The translations under genes and the position numbers were made by a program. DNA of 27,968 nucleotides from Termitomyces sp. T153 (lineage: Eukaryota; Basidiomycota; Agaricomycetes; Agaricales; Lyophyllaceae). The stretch is from positions 1-27,968 of the forward strand of contig JACKQL020000243.1 of the NCBI GenBank assembly GCA_018296165.2, read 5' to 3'. Shown piece by piece: positions 17,714 through 26,707 of this stretch (positions are counted from its first letter, which is position 1; each line of letters begins with the position of its first letter). The notes below the pieces were generated by a model. It did not search any database. It worked only from the letters and a program-made list of their open reading frames with translations, and had not been told where the DNA came from.

Positions 17714-18403
17714 GTGTTGGCATCCATAGTCAAAAACCCACATGAATACCAGAATTTTGAGTACACAAATGATAAGCTACTCTATTTAAACACTGAAGGG
17801 AAAAGGCTGTTATGCATACCTACAATCATAGTATCTGGTCAAAATGTTTGGGAAATTATAATATCTGAGGCTCACTCAATGTTAGCACATCTTGGTGCTT
17901 GAAAGATTCTGATGTACCTACAAGAACATGTGTGGTGGAAACACATGAGCAGTGACATCCACACCTTTTGCAAGACATGTATGACATGTGCTCAGAGTAA
18001 GCCATCCAATCATAAATCATATGGTACACTGAACCCCTTACCTGTACCCACCCAACCTTGGGAAGTAATTGGTATTGACTTTGTCAGCCCATTACCTGAA
18101 TCAAAAAATTGTGATGCTACATACAATTCACTTACAGTGATTATAGACCACCTAACAGGGATGGTTCGCCTGATCCCAGGTCGAATGAACTATACTGCCA
18201 GGCACATTGCTGAACTTGTATTTGGTGAAATATATAAACTACATGAGCTTCCCAAAGCAATTGTCAGTAACAGGGACTCTTACTTTACAAGCATATTCTG
18301 GTTGCACCTTCATACTTTAATAGGGACACAATTAAAAATGTTGAGTTCCTACCACCCTGAGACTGATGGGACAGTTGAGCATGCTAATTGAACCATAACC
18401 CAG
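17714..18403 (+). pseudogene. Gypsy integrase (zinc finger and core), first catalytic pair altered
   Basis: Integrase inserts the cDNA into the genome. The HHCC zinc finger is visible: AHSMLAHLG (H-x4-H, ending 17899), TGA at 17900-17902 where the family has Arg, then HTFCKTCMTC (C-x2-C). The core reads PWEVIGIDFVSPLP with the first catalytic Asp (residue 56 counted from 17912), IVSNRDSYFTSIFW, and HPETDGTVEHAN with the Glu (residue 156). The middle catalytic residue should be Asp in the S-D-R form but is Asn (codon AAC at 18269-18271), 36 residues before the Glu. The bases AGTAAC fit CG-to-TA decay of AGCGAC. TGA at 18389-18391 follows VEHAN, where the family has Arg. Confidence 0.88.
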
Positions 18404-19330
18404 ATGATTTGCCAATGCATAAACCCCACTCAGAAGGATTGGGTATCCAAGCTACCAGCTATTGAATTTGCAATTAACACAGCCAGATCTGAAAGCACTG
18501 GCTATTCACCTTTTTTCCTCAACTATGGGAGATTGCCTTGCTTGATGATTTGGAATTCTGCCAGTAAGAATGAGTACCCTGGTGTCTGTATATTTGCCCA
18601 ATGTTCGAAGACCATGATAATGGATGCACATGACTGCATCCTTTCAGCACACATTAAACAAACTAGAAATGCAAACAGAAAACAAACTACTATACCATTC
18701 AAGGAAGGTGAGTTTGTATACATGTCAACCAAGAACATGACATTCCCTAAGGGATTAGCATGTAAACTAATTCCCAAGTTTGTTTGTCCTTATTTACTTC
18801 TCAAAGACTATGGCAATCACTCATTCCATATTCAACTTCCCTCCCACATGCTCCAGCAAGGTATACATGATGTATTCCATGCCTCTCTGCTAAGAATCCA
18901 TCATCCCAATGATGATAGACAGTTCCCTGGTCAACTTTATTCTCAGGTAGTATTTGAAACTGAACCTGAGCATGATGTAGAATGGGCCACTGATAAGATT
19001 GTTCATCATGCAGGGTCAAAGAAACAAGTGATATTTGAGGTGTTATGGCATGCTGGGGAGATAACTTCATTACCTTATGATCAGGTCAAGGAACTAAACC
19101 TGCTAGACCCTTATCTTGATGCTCAGGATGTGAGCAATATCTCCGAATTACCCCCTAGCACTGGAAAGTCTCCTGTAGATGACCCTCAAGTGTTTTTGGG
19201 GTCTCTACAGCCAGAACCTACATATATAAACCCCCTCAACATGACCTGGCAACACCTATCCTCACATCCCAGCTATTCTGAGCCTCTGCCCTTAGTCTCT
19301 GTGGAAATTATACCACCCTCTCATTTTTGA
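18404..19330 (+). pseudogene. Gypsy integrase C-terminus with chromodomain-like tail
   Basis: Open for 308 residues in the integrase frame. It carries the end of the core (WVSKLPAIEFAINTARSEST, GYSPFFLNYGRLPC), the GPY/F-like region (KLIPKFVCPYLLLKDYGNHS, FHIQLPSHMLQQGIHDVFHA, SLLRIHHPNDD) and a chromodomain-like tail (WATDKIVHHAGSKKQVIFEV, LWHAGEITSLPYDQVKELNL). The tail is typical of chromovirus integrases, which are thought to target heterochromatin marks. The stop is TGA at 19328-19330. This is the longest unbroken part of pol, but it has no start of its own and depends on the broken upstream frame. Confidence 0.85.
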
Positions 19331-19333
19331 TCC

Positions 19334-19993
19334 ATGGACACTGCAACCACTATTAGTCTCCCTGCCAACACCAACTTCTGTTCCAAAAGCCACTACAAAC
19401 CTCACCCTCTTCTTGGCATGCACCCTGACGGCTTCTTACAATTGGCGGCTGACAATCCTAACCTTACCATCCATCTGGCTCAACTATTGCATTTTCTTGA
19501 TCATGATGCCAACATCTGCCACCACCACCCCACTATTAACATGGTTGAACCCTGCAGATACAAGCCTTTTGCCCTCGCTTACAACCATACCAAGGGGGAT
19601 AATCCCTGCAAATTTGCTACATGTGACCCCAAGACTGGTACGTATAACATCAATAACTACTCCATCCCATGCAGCATTCTGACTTTCCCATTTTTTGACA
19701 ATTGTTACCTCAAGCTCCGGTCCTTCAATGTCACTGACAGGAATGTAGACATCAACGAGGATGGGTGGGCCAATGTCAAGAATGCTCTCCTCCACCCTCA
19801 CTGCAATGCCATCAGAAACCAGGCTCACAGCAAATCCTGCAAGGTGGAAAAGAAGTTCAACAAGCATTGCCTTGAGGAGGCCAAATCTGAGAGCTTCAAG
19901 CCCATCTCAGCCAGTGGGCCATCCAAGAAGGGACGCGGTGTCAATAGGTCAAACAATCTGGCCAACATTCAGCAGACCACCCTACCCAAGTAG
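19334..19993 (+). CDS. Extra intact ORF downstream of gypsy pol, function unknown
   Basis: An unbroken frame of 219 residues from ATG 19334 to TAG 19991-19993, starting four bases after the pol stop and in a different frame. Visible parts are MDTATTISLPANTN, a His-rich stretch (HDANICHHHPTINM), YKPFALAYNHTKGDNPCKFA then TCDPKTGTYN, YLKLRSFNVTDRNVDINEDG, WANVKNALLHPHCNAIRN and a basic tail (SKSCKVEKKFNKHC, GPSKKGRGVNRSN). I see no named domain. Some agaricomycete gypsy elements carry a reading frame of this kind after pol, with a similar CPYKFATYDP-type segment, but that is from memory. It contains noticeably more CpG than pol next to it. It is intact inside an otherwise ruined element, so it is either chance, a younger segment, or under constraint. 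Confidence 0.6.
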   Translation: MDTATTISLPANTNFCSKSHYKPHPLLGMHPDGFLQLAADNPNLTIHLAQLLHFLDHDANICHHHPTINMVEPCRYKPFALAYNHTKGDNPCKFATCDPKTGTYNINNYSIPCSILTFPFFDNCYLKLRSFNVTDRNVDINEDGWANVKNALLHPHCNAIRNQAHSKSCKVEKKFNKHCLEEAKSESFKPISASGPSKKGRGVNRSNNLANIQQTTLPK

Positions 19994-20235
19994 AGTCCAC
20001 TACTGCCACCCCTCCTTAACAACAATCTTTCAACTTCTTTCAACTTCAATTCCTTTCAACTCAAATCTTATCTTATCACACTCATGCTCCAACTCACAAC
20101 TCACTGATTTCCAGGCTACCACTGTCCTTTCCAATGTTCAACCTCAGACCCTTAGTTCACTCTTTGTTATTGTCAGACTTCACCATTACATCCCCACAAT
20201 TCCTTCCTAGCTATCCCTCACCTCATTCACAATAT
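19994..20235. other. Gypsy 3' untranslated region
   Basis: Pyrimidine-rich DNA (CTTTCAACTTCTTTCAACTT near 20027) between the extra ORF and the polypurine tract. A frame overlapping the end of the extra ORF runs through it but looks like a shadow. Confidence 0.5.
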
Positions 20236-20247
20236 CTGGAGGGCGTA
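20236..20247 (+). promoter_or_regulatory. Polypurine tract of the gypsy element
   Basis: CTGGAGGGCGTA stands immediately before the TG start of the 3' LTR. A purine run at this place primes plus-strand DNA synthesis in LTR elements. It is short and not pure. Confidence 0.5.
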
Positions 20248-20478
20248 TGTGATGACTGTAACTGGCACTTACTCTAGAACACTGACACATGCTCAATTAC
20301 TTGTGATATCATTTTCTTTTCTGACCGCCTCTTGGGTATCAATATAACTGACTCATATATAAATTACTGTAGATGATGTCTTACAGTAGCTCTTATTCAA
20401 TCTAGACTTACAACAGCTCTATTGGTTGATTTAAGACTCTATAGTGTGATGACACCATTACCTGATGCTGTCATTACA
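20248..20478 (+). repeat. 3' LTR of the gypsy element
   Basis: 231 bp, from TGTGATGAC to GTCATTACA, so the ends form a nearly perfect inverted repeat with TG...CA. It contains TCATATATAAATTA as a TATA-like box. No matching 5' LTR was found in the window; the LTR-like sequence at 11071-11270 shares only weak similarity around the TATA region. Confidence 0.55.
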
Positions 20479-21961
20479 CTGTGACACAACCACCCTCATG
20501 TGTCATGTTTCCCTCTTTGTGTATTGATTGCTGATATGAATTTTGATGAATAATCAACAGTGGACCAACAACACTTGTTAATCAGCTGACTATAGTATTC
20601 TGTCAATGTGCACTAGCATTATATACAATGGGAACTTGATTAATATCATGGACATGCCTGGACATGTGGATTTCAGTGGCATTGCACTTGTTGTAGGCCC
20701 AATGACACAGACGAGGTTTGTTCTAAGCAAAGCTCTAAGCTGCAGTCTCAGGTAAGTTCTATTCTCTCTCCTATGCATGGACTGCTGGCAATGATGACAC
20801 CACAGGCCACTTGTTGTGCTAAACAGCTGTCCCATCCCCATCCTGCAACCTCATCCCCAGCACCAGTGCAACTGCAACACCAAGCATGGCCCCGCTCTTC
20901 AACCTCATACTTACGCACATCCTGCCCCCCATAGACCTCGACCATATGCACCCCTTCTCAATGCTCACTGTGCAAATTGAGAGTGACCTGTATGTGGGCA
21001 TGCTATATGTCAGCCATATCCATTCTGGTATTCTCTGCGTGGGCAATGTGCTTTGGGTGCTTGATGTGGAAGGGCAGACAGTTGGTGAGGGGAAGGTGAA
21101 GAAGATTCTCATGAGGAAAGGGCTAGAGAGGATCAAGAAGGATGCAGCAGGGGCAGGAGAGATTGTTAGTGTTGCAGGGGTGAAGAATGCGGGCCCACCT
21201 CCAAGTGAGTTGCTCAAGCTGTGCAGGTGCGGGGTGCTCCATCTTGGCGTCTTGCTTGAGATGCTGAGGAAGGAGGGGTTCAAGCTTGCAGTGGGGCTGC
21301 CCAAGGCTGTGATAATTCCTGATCCTGATGTGGAGGGGAGGATGCTTGAGCCAATTGAGGAGTGCACAGTGCTCATTAGGGAGGAGTATGTGGGTGCAGT
21401 GGTGCAGAAGCTGACAATAAGGAAGGGGGAGATGGTTAGTTATGAGACTGATGAGGAGGGCTGAGTTAAGGTTGTTATGGATATTCCAGCTAGAGGGTTG
21501 ATTGGGTATATAGTGGGAGAGTTTGGGAATGATGTGCATGGGCAGGGGTGAGTGTTTGGTGCCAGTGTGCATTTCAATGCTCATGCTGGCTCTAGGACAA
21601 TTAGTCATATATTCGAGGCATATATGTCTTACTGCAGTGCTATTGATACAGGAAGGAATGGTGTGCTTATATTGATGGTGGCAGGTGAGATGTCAGGGTA
21701 TGTGCTTGTGCCACTCCAGGCATGCAGGACAATGTTCATAGGGCCAGGCAAGCAGGGTGCATGTTGTGTTTCCCTCACTTTCCCTCTACTCATCTACTTG
21801 TTCACTGACTCTACCCCCAGTCTACCACGGCATGATAATCAGAGAGTCCTCCAAACCCCTTGACCTCCACCTAAACCCTTGTATCAAAAAATAACTCATG
21901 AACATCCGCAGTGTCATTGCGGACGATAAGATCATGCTCTTGCCACCCTGCACAATGTTGC

Positions 21962-23095
21962 TGTCACGACCCGTTCCCCGAAACCCCGCACATCGTCCAT
22001 CAACCCCCTGAACCCCCAAAGGGACCCCCAATGCTCCACCGAACTTCCGCCCATGCCCCGCGCCTACTTCAGCTAACTCCGACGCCTCCCCGGCTAACTC
22101 CGATGGCCCCCTGGCCAACTTCGGTGCCTGCCCCGCAGCCACTGACACTTACCCTGGGCCTCCCGAACCCCAAGAACCACCCCCACTGTTCCCGATCTTC
22201 GCCACCCATCATCAACTCAACACCCTGGTTCCTCCGACCTATTTCGGAGTATCACGACAACCTCGGGGCAACCCGCGTTCTCCAATGATCCCATCAACAT
22301 ATCAGCGCGGCATGATCCTCGATCACAACCGACACCCGCCCCCTCCGTCGAGCTCCGCCAAGCCCCGCCGCCACAGCCGACGTACCCCAAAGTCCTCCGG
22401 TAGTCAGTATATAAGTCATCGAGTAACTCTTCGTACCCTAGTCTTGATATTGCTGAACATTACCTATGGTCTGATTGTTTCCTTCTCGTGTCTCGTGTCT
22501 CGTTCCCTTATCTCAGTCTCCCGGTCTTATCTCAGTCTCCCGGTCTTGTCTCATCTCCATTTCGTTATCGTTCTCGTTATCGTTTTGTATCTCTATTCGA
22601 ATCTACTCTTGTCCTATATCAACCCCATCCCATTTTGTCTGACGCTGTCCCGGTGACTCCGTCCAACCATTGTGCCCAAGTCTTCATCGACCTTAACGAC
22701 CTCACAAACTCCGCAATTACGATTACGGACCCCGACACTCCTTTACCAGGTCCGAACCTCACTCTTCGCTCGGTCCCGGACTCCATCAGTTCCAAATGAT
22801 CTCCCATCAAACCCCGGCTCTGTTCCATTGATCACACAGCCACCTACTCCCTTGCTTCCGCGAATCTCCCGTATGGCCTTCTGCCTAAACCCTGCCAAGA
22901 CCGCCCCATCTCCTCACAATCCGAATTCTCTGGACCTTCCCAGATCTGTCTGGATCACATTCCCCCAACTACCCGCACAAGCCACCAGGGCCCGGAACGT
23001 CTTCGAGTGTTCGGTTACCAGTGCAAGGGGATCACGCCCGCCTAGTAAGGACTCGCTCAGTGCAGCTGAGCCCCCGAGGTCAGCGGAACCTGACA
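21962..23095 (+). mobile_element. Solo LTR, family A, youngest copy, nested in TypA copy 2
   Basis: It runs from TGTCACGACCCGTTCCCCG to GCGGAACCTGACA, 1134 bp, with exact target duplications GTTGC at 21957-21961 and 23096-23100. It is CpG-rich (five in the first 60 bases) inside a CpG-poor pseudogene, which marks it as the latest of the three insertions. The duplicated bases restore the TypA reading across the site. CTCAGTCTCCCGGTCTTAT-type units are tandemly repeated near 22509-22548, followed by TCGTTATCGTTCTCG repeats. Proline/serine-rich frames inside it are compositional shadows. Confidence 0.96.
22408..22415 (+). promoter_or_regulatory. TATA box of solo LTR (youngest copy)
   Basis: TATATAAG within GTCAGTATATAAGTCATCG, the same place as in the other two LTRs. 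Being in the least decayed copy, it is the one most likely to retain activity; transcription would run rightward into the TypA tail. Confidence 0.6.
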
Positions 23096-23210
23096 GTTGC
23101 TTGAGGAGATGCTGGCATATGTGGGGGATGATGAGTTGGTTGAAGTTATGCCTGGAAGGGTGAGGTTGAGGAAGGTGGGGGGGAAGAGGAGGAGGTGGTG
23201 GTGTATTTAG

Positions 23211-23520
23211 ATGGATATATGGGTAGTAATAGAGACTATACAAATAGTATATACCTCCCACACTTGGTGTGGTGTGAATGATTTAGACAACTCATCCCTG
23301 ATTTTGGTTGGCGTATGGGTTCTTTTACATGAAATGTTTGAATGGGACTGCATCCCATTGAGTCTTGGTAATATTGATGAACAAATCCTCTTGACACTTA
23401 GATCAATATGTTCTGTCTTTGTTATCCTGCAAATGACCCAGAAAAACCCGTTGATTATGAGTCACCCCATGCTTATGTTGAACGCTATGTTCAAATTGCC
23501 ATTGTTATTCTTGATTGAGA
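23211..23520. repeat. TypA copy 2 3' flank, partner of 2873-3186
   Basis: Matching blocks with the flank of copy 1 (GATTTAGACAACTCATC, GGGTTCTTTTACATGAAATG, TTCTTGATTGAGAT against TTTTTGATTGAGAT at the end). CpG lost relative to copy 1. Confidence 0.75.
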
Positions 23521-24342
23521 TGATGATGATGATGTTTCATTTTATTTACTTTAAGACCTATTTTCCACTTGAACAATTGTGTCCTAGGTCCACAGTATAG
23601 TAAGGGATGGTAATTATGGACACATCCAATAGGTACTCTGGCCTGATACCTTTTCAAGTATGCCAGTTACACCTCATAGCTACTTGACTACAATTTGACC
23701 CCATCAGAGTTCATACAACTTCCCACATTAAATCCTCACTTATCTTCTGCTATCATGCACTACCAATTTCTAAACCCAGCTACACTTGGCAAGGCTTACT
23801 AGTGGTTGGTTGGTGTAGGCTCATGAAGGCCAATCAGCACAGCTCATGCCTTCCTCTAGCTGAACCCCAGCAAGAGTCTCACAACAAACCCTTCCCCATG
23901 CCCAGACACTATTTTTGGAGTACAAATTTCCATAAACAGCAAAGACAGGCCACATGGTACTTTGGCAGCCAAATCCATACTGACACCTATCATCACGGCT
24001 ACCCATGTCATGACATGCTTGGCAGGTGAGTTCCCTTTTCCAGCACTTGGTCCAGATCCCTCTCCCAAATCTGTCAAAATGAGTGTGGTGGTCACCATGC
24101 CTCATTGCATCACATACTGATTGGTATGTTCCAAAGCAGTATATACAACAAAGCCTCCCTAGTCAGACTGGTGTGGGCAGTAGCTTCTGGCAGTGTTGAA
24201 TAAGCCAGGTGCAGTGTCCAAGGTGTTTTCTGCCAAAGGCCACATTACACACAGGAATCAAACTAACAACCCCATGGTCCCACTTGGGAATGCTTATGCT
24301 ATCCCTCAAGACATGATGGTGCCAGCTGAGCCACCATGCCCC
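23521..24342. other. DNA present only in the copy 2 flank, no gene recognised
   Basis: It starts in a GAT microsatellite (about 23515-23534). Compared with copy 1, where 3186 joins 3187 directly, about 820 bases are extra here; TTGATTGAGAT on the left and TTGAGTGAGAT on the right of the extra DNA look like a duplicated target. Minus-strand frames of 80-94 residues at 23821-24105 and a plus-strand frame from 24193 are open but unrecognised. Confidence 0.4.
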
Positions 24343-24540
24343 TTTTTGAGTGAGATCACTACTTTGGATACACCAGATCCACTAACCATCATGGGAGAGG
24401 GAATGTTTGATGGTAACCCACTCTCCAAGGTCAAAGCATTATCATAGCCAGATCCAGTTCACATGGCTCCAGTGACATTCACTCAACCAGAGAAAAGACA
24501 ATGTGCATGGTGGATTGGTTGGAGGGTCAATTTGATACAT
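24343..24540. repeat. Repeated segment, partner of 3187-3400
   Basis: Matches the copy at 3187 in order and orientation. The plus-strand frame DPLTIMGEGMFDGNPLSK runs to TAG at 24445-24447, the same stop position as in the partner. Function unknown. Confidence 0.65.
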
Positions 24541-24555
24541 ATGCTTCTTGACAGG

Positions 24556-25220
24556 GCCTGATTTAGCTTGATAATCAAGCCCATAACGACAACCCCAAAG
24601 GAACTCTAATCACTGAAATGGTTCTCCACTTCCTAAAATATGCACCATTGCATGGAAAATCTTCACAACATGGAAATACCAGTAGTGATGAAATCTGCAA
24701 TCATCATTATCTGCAAGAACCATCACATCAGACTGTTGATGTGCATTGATTGTATCTTGATCATGTCAATTATCATATGTAGTGTAGTTGATATGCAAAG
24801 TCTTGTGTTCATGGATGATTGAATGATAAGATTTTCACAATGTTCATCTGTGATTTCAACATCTCATGTCAAGAAATAATCAATGAGTTTAGCCATGAAG
24901 TTCTGATTTATCATTTTAGCATTTTAGCTACAAACTAGTGAAACCTGGACATACTCTTATAGCAAGGTCATTTTTATGCTTCTGCAACCATTGTAGAAGA
25001 TTGATAGACAATTTTCTGGTCCTTGAAATGTAGTAATGTTCCTCTGAGTTGGTTGGTGGTAAAGTTTCCTCTTTAACAATATCTTTAATAGCATGAGATC
25101 TGGCATTTTGGTGCTCATGTAGAGCAATCTGCTTTTCAAACTAATTTTTATTAGTTTGTGCATAAAATGCCTTGGCTTGTCTATGTTCCATTTCATCCTT
25201 ATTAGATTATATTAAAACAG
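24556..25220 (-). pseudogene. Plavaka-like (KDZ group) DNA transposase C-terminal region, decayed
   Basis: Plavaka elements are cut-and-paste transposons common in agaricomycetes. Read on the minus strand from 25210: EMEHRQAKAFYAQTNKN, FEKQIALHEHQNARSHAI and KDIVKEETLPPTNSEEHYYI, then SRTRKLSINLLQWLQKHKND. After a broken part come HEHKTLHINYTTYDN, stop, HDQDTINAHQQSDVMVLADN (about 24700-24790), then YWYFHVVKIFHAMV and LEFLWGCRYGLDYQ. The family, as I recall it, has RINYTTYDxRRDQD here, so His for Arg and TGA for Arg fit CpG decay. The catalytic core should lie upstream, to the right, but is not found. The family name is by memory of the motif; the coding nature of the segment is better supported than the name. 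Confidence 0.5.
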
Positions 25221-25353
25221 ATTGAGAAGGATGTTCATGCCAGCTCACAATTTGGGTTGAATAAGAAGCTGTAGTACCAAAGCATCAGATTGCTTCTGGA
25301 TCATGAACCATTGAATGAATTCTGGATTATTGAGTGTAAAGGATCCAGATTTT
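25221..25353. other. Spacer between Plavaka-like relic and gag-only element
   Basis: AT-rich DNA with no supported feature. Confidence 0.4.
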
Positions 25354-25589
25354 TGTTAGAGGTAGGGATGGCAAAGGGCCAGAAGAACAGAGGAAAATAT
25401 GCAAGAGGAACACAGAAACATTTTCAGTCTACAGAGATGCACATGATGTGCTAAACATGAGATGACATCAGCAGTAGTATTGCAATAGTTTGGAAAATTT
25501 ACAAAATGTCACAGAACTGAACTATAATGTATATCTGTGTTAGTATCTATAGGAGGGTGTCACATGTGGACATCCTGGCTACTTCAACA
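25354..25589 (-). repeat. 3' LTR of the gag-only element
   Basis: 236 bp. On the minus strand it starts TGTTGAAGTAGCCAGGATGT and ends CATCCCTACCTCTAACA. It matches 26724-26957 along its full length, roughly four bases in five by eye. The best block is CAGAGATGCACATGATGTGC on the plus strand. Confidence 0.9.
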
Positions 25590-25662
25590 CTGCATCTGTC
25601 CAACTTGACACAAGAAATACTTCTATCAAACAACACAACTCCCACCAGATCCAAATTATCCA

Positions 25663-26603
25663 TCAAAGTACATAAGGTGCTTGTTCCTGAGCAGAGAGTG
25701 CTGCATACCATTCATCATCAAAAGTCAGGTCAAAATCATTGGGATCAGGTCCAAATAAATTAGCATAGGTGGAGCCAGCCTGAACCAGAACAGAATCCAG
25801 GTTGGCATCAGCAATATGAGCATGATGAGGTGGAGAGTGGGAGGGTGGAGGGGAGGATGAGCCAGAGTGGAGGTTCTTCATAAAATGGTACTTGATACTG
25901 CAAGGCATGTCATACATACAGGCATAAGCATGATGACCTTTCCTGCCACAGCAATGACAACTATCAGACTTGATATTGCACCAGTGATGACCCTTGTCAT
26001 CCACCAATGAGTTGTGAGACCTAGCAGAGCTCTGGCCTTGAGCAACAAGAGCATCCTCTAACTTAATAGTGACAGAGTCAGTGGCAGCAGAGCTGGCAAG
26101 CATCACCTTGATCTTGGCAAGATCAGGGTTTGGGAGACTGGGTGAGGATGCTGAGGCAAGCAGTATGGAAGGAATCATCAAGATACATGAGGAGGACATC
26201 CTTGAAGTTGGTATTGTCAATTTGGACACCAAATGCAGTAAGCTTCTGCTTAGTGGACTGAAGAGCCTGAATATAGACAAAGATAGGGCAACTGGGCTCA
26301 TACTGGACTTTGTAGAATGCTGCACAAGCAGTCATGCAGTTAACAATAGTTGACTTTTTGAAACAAGCCTTGAGAGCAGCCCAGGCAGTGGTACCAGTCT
26401 CACAGTACTGAACAAGGTACTGATACTCATCTGAGACCCTTCTATAAATGCACCCACTGAGCATCCTATCTGACCTATCCCAATCCTTCTTCTCCTCCAG
26501 ATTAAGTGCAGGGATCTTGCCAGTAACAATCCCAGTCATGCCAATGGTGTGAAGAGCACCCATCATTTTCTGGGTCCATATGAACCAATTAGAATCATCA
26601 ATT
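25663..26603 (-). pseudogene. Copia-type gag with CCHC zinc knuckle, one frameshift
   Basis: Gag packages the element RNA. On the minus strand the N-terminal part reads DDSNWFIWTQKMMGALHTIG, WDRSDRMLSGCIYRRVSDEY and CETGTTAWAALKACFKK, which fits the UBN2/copia gag fold, and continues to TGA near 26123. The C-terminal part is in the next frame: PNPDLAKIKVMLASSAATDS, then the zinc knuckle CHCCGRKGHHAYAC (C-x2-C-x4-H-x4-C, near 25915-25956). A Pro/Ser/His stretch (SSPPPSHSPPHHAH) and an acidic end (FDLTFDDEWYAALSAQE) follow. The two frames overlap around 26125-26150, so one indel or a frameshift site joins them. The start codon is uncertain, because stops lie just upstream of DDSNW. Confidence 0.75.
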
Positions 26604-26707
26604 TTCTAATGTGGTCAAGAACAAATGAGGAAGTTAATAGGATATAATGGTTGATGTGACATGTGAACAAAGCACAAGAAAGCAGCAATGGGTTGATTAA
26701 ATTTGGG

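Larger units (their letters stand above)
11437..20478 (+). mobile_element. Ty3/gypsy (chromovirus-like) LTR retrotransposon, decayed and interrupted
   Basis: The order gag, protease, reverse transcriptase, RNase H, integrase and chromodomain-like tail is the Ty3/gypsy order. An extra ORF and a 3' LTR follow. Long stretches keep one frame without indels (15664-17085, 17714-19330) but carry stops, mostly TGA. This points to substitution decay at CpG and not to random indels. A solo LTR of another family is inserted at 13311-14472 with target duplication CTGGG. No convincing 5' LTR partner was found. Confidence 0.9.
20608..23210 (+). pseudogene. TypA/BipA-type GTPase copy 2, broken and split by a solo LTR
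   Basis: The G-domain fragment [20 protein letters not shown] keeps the G3 motif DxPGH, then jumps by deletion to [20 protein letters not shown], followed by GTAAGT (likely donor at 20752). From ATG 20886 a frame of 192 residues runs to TGA 21462-21464: MAPLFNLILTHILPPIDLDH, SMLTVQIESDLYVGMLYV, GVKNAG, then after an internal deletion RCGVLHLGVLLEMLRKEGFK, EPIEECTVLIREEYVGAVVQ. After the stop come MDIPARGLIGYIVGEFGND, an intron 21548-21595, TGRNGVLILMVAGEMSGYVL and a second intron 21757-21820. A solo LTR (21962-23095) splits the C-terminus between the last Met-Leu and LEEMLAYVGDDELVEV. The usual stop is lost (TGG) and TAG follows at 23208. CpG is strongly depleted compared with copy 1. Confidence 0.8.

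Noticed and set aside
19484..19867. A 127-residue minus-strand frame opposite the extra gypsy ORF
   Set aside because: It is antisense to a longer intact frame and lacks independent support.
11071..20478. The LTR-like sequence at 11071 as a proven 5' LTR of the gypsy element
   Set aside because: It resembles the 3' LTR only around the TATA region, and no target duplication or primer-binding site was found, so I left it at low confidence.
21123..21608. Long minus-strand frames opposite TypA copy 2
   Set aside because: They are shadows of the TypA reading, which has clear family motifs and a paralog at the left of the window.
10045..21961. The LTRs at 8996 and 21962 (same strand) as the ends of one large element
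   Set aside because: Each is flanked by its own, different 5-bp duplication, and their CpG ages differ strongly.
22672..23163. A 163-residue plus-strand frame near the right end of the youngest LTR
   Set aside because: It is a compositional shadow of the LTR and runs through the target duplication into the TypA pseudogene.
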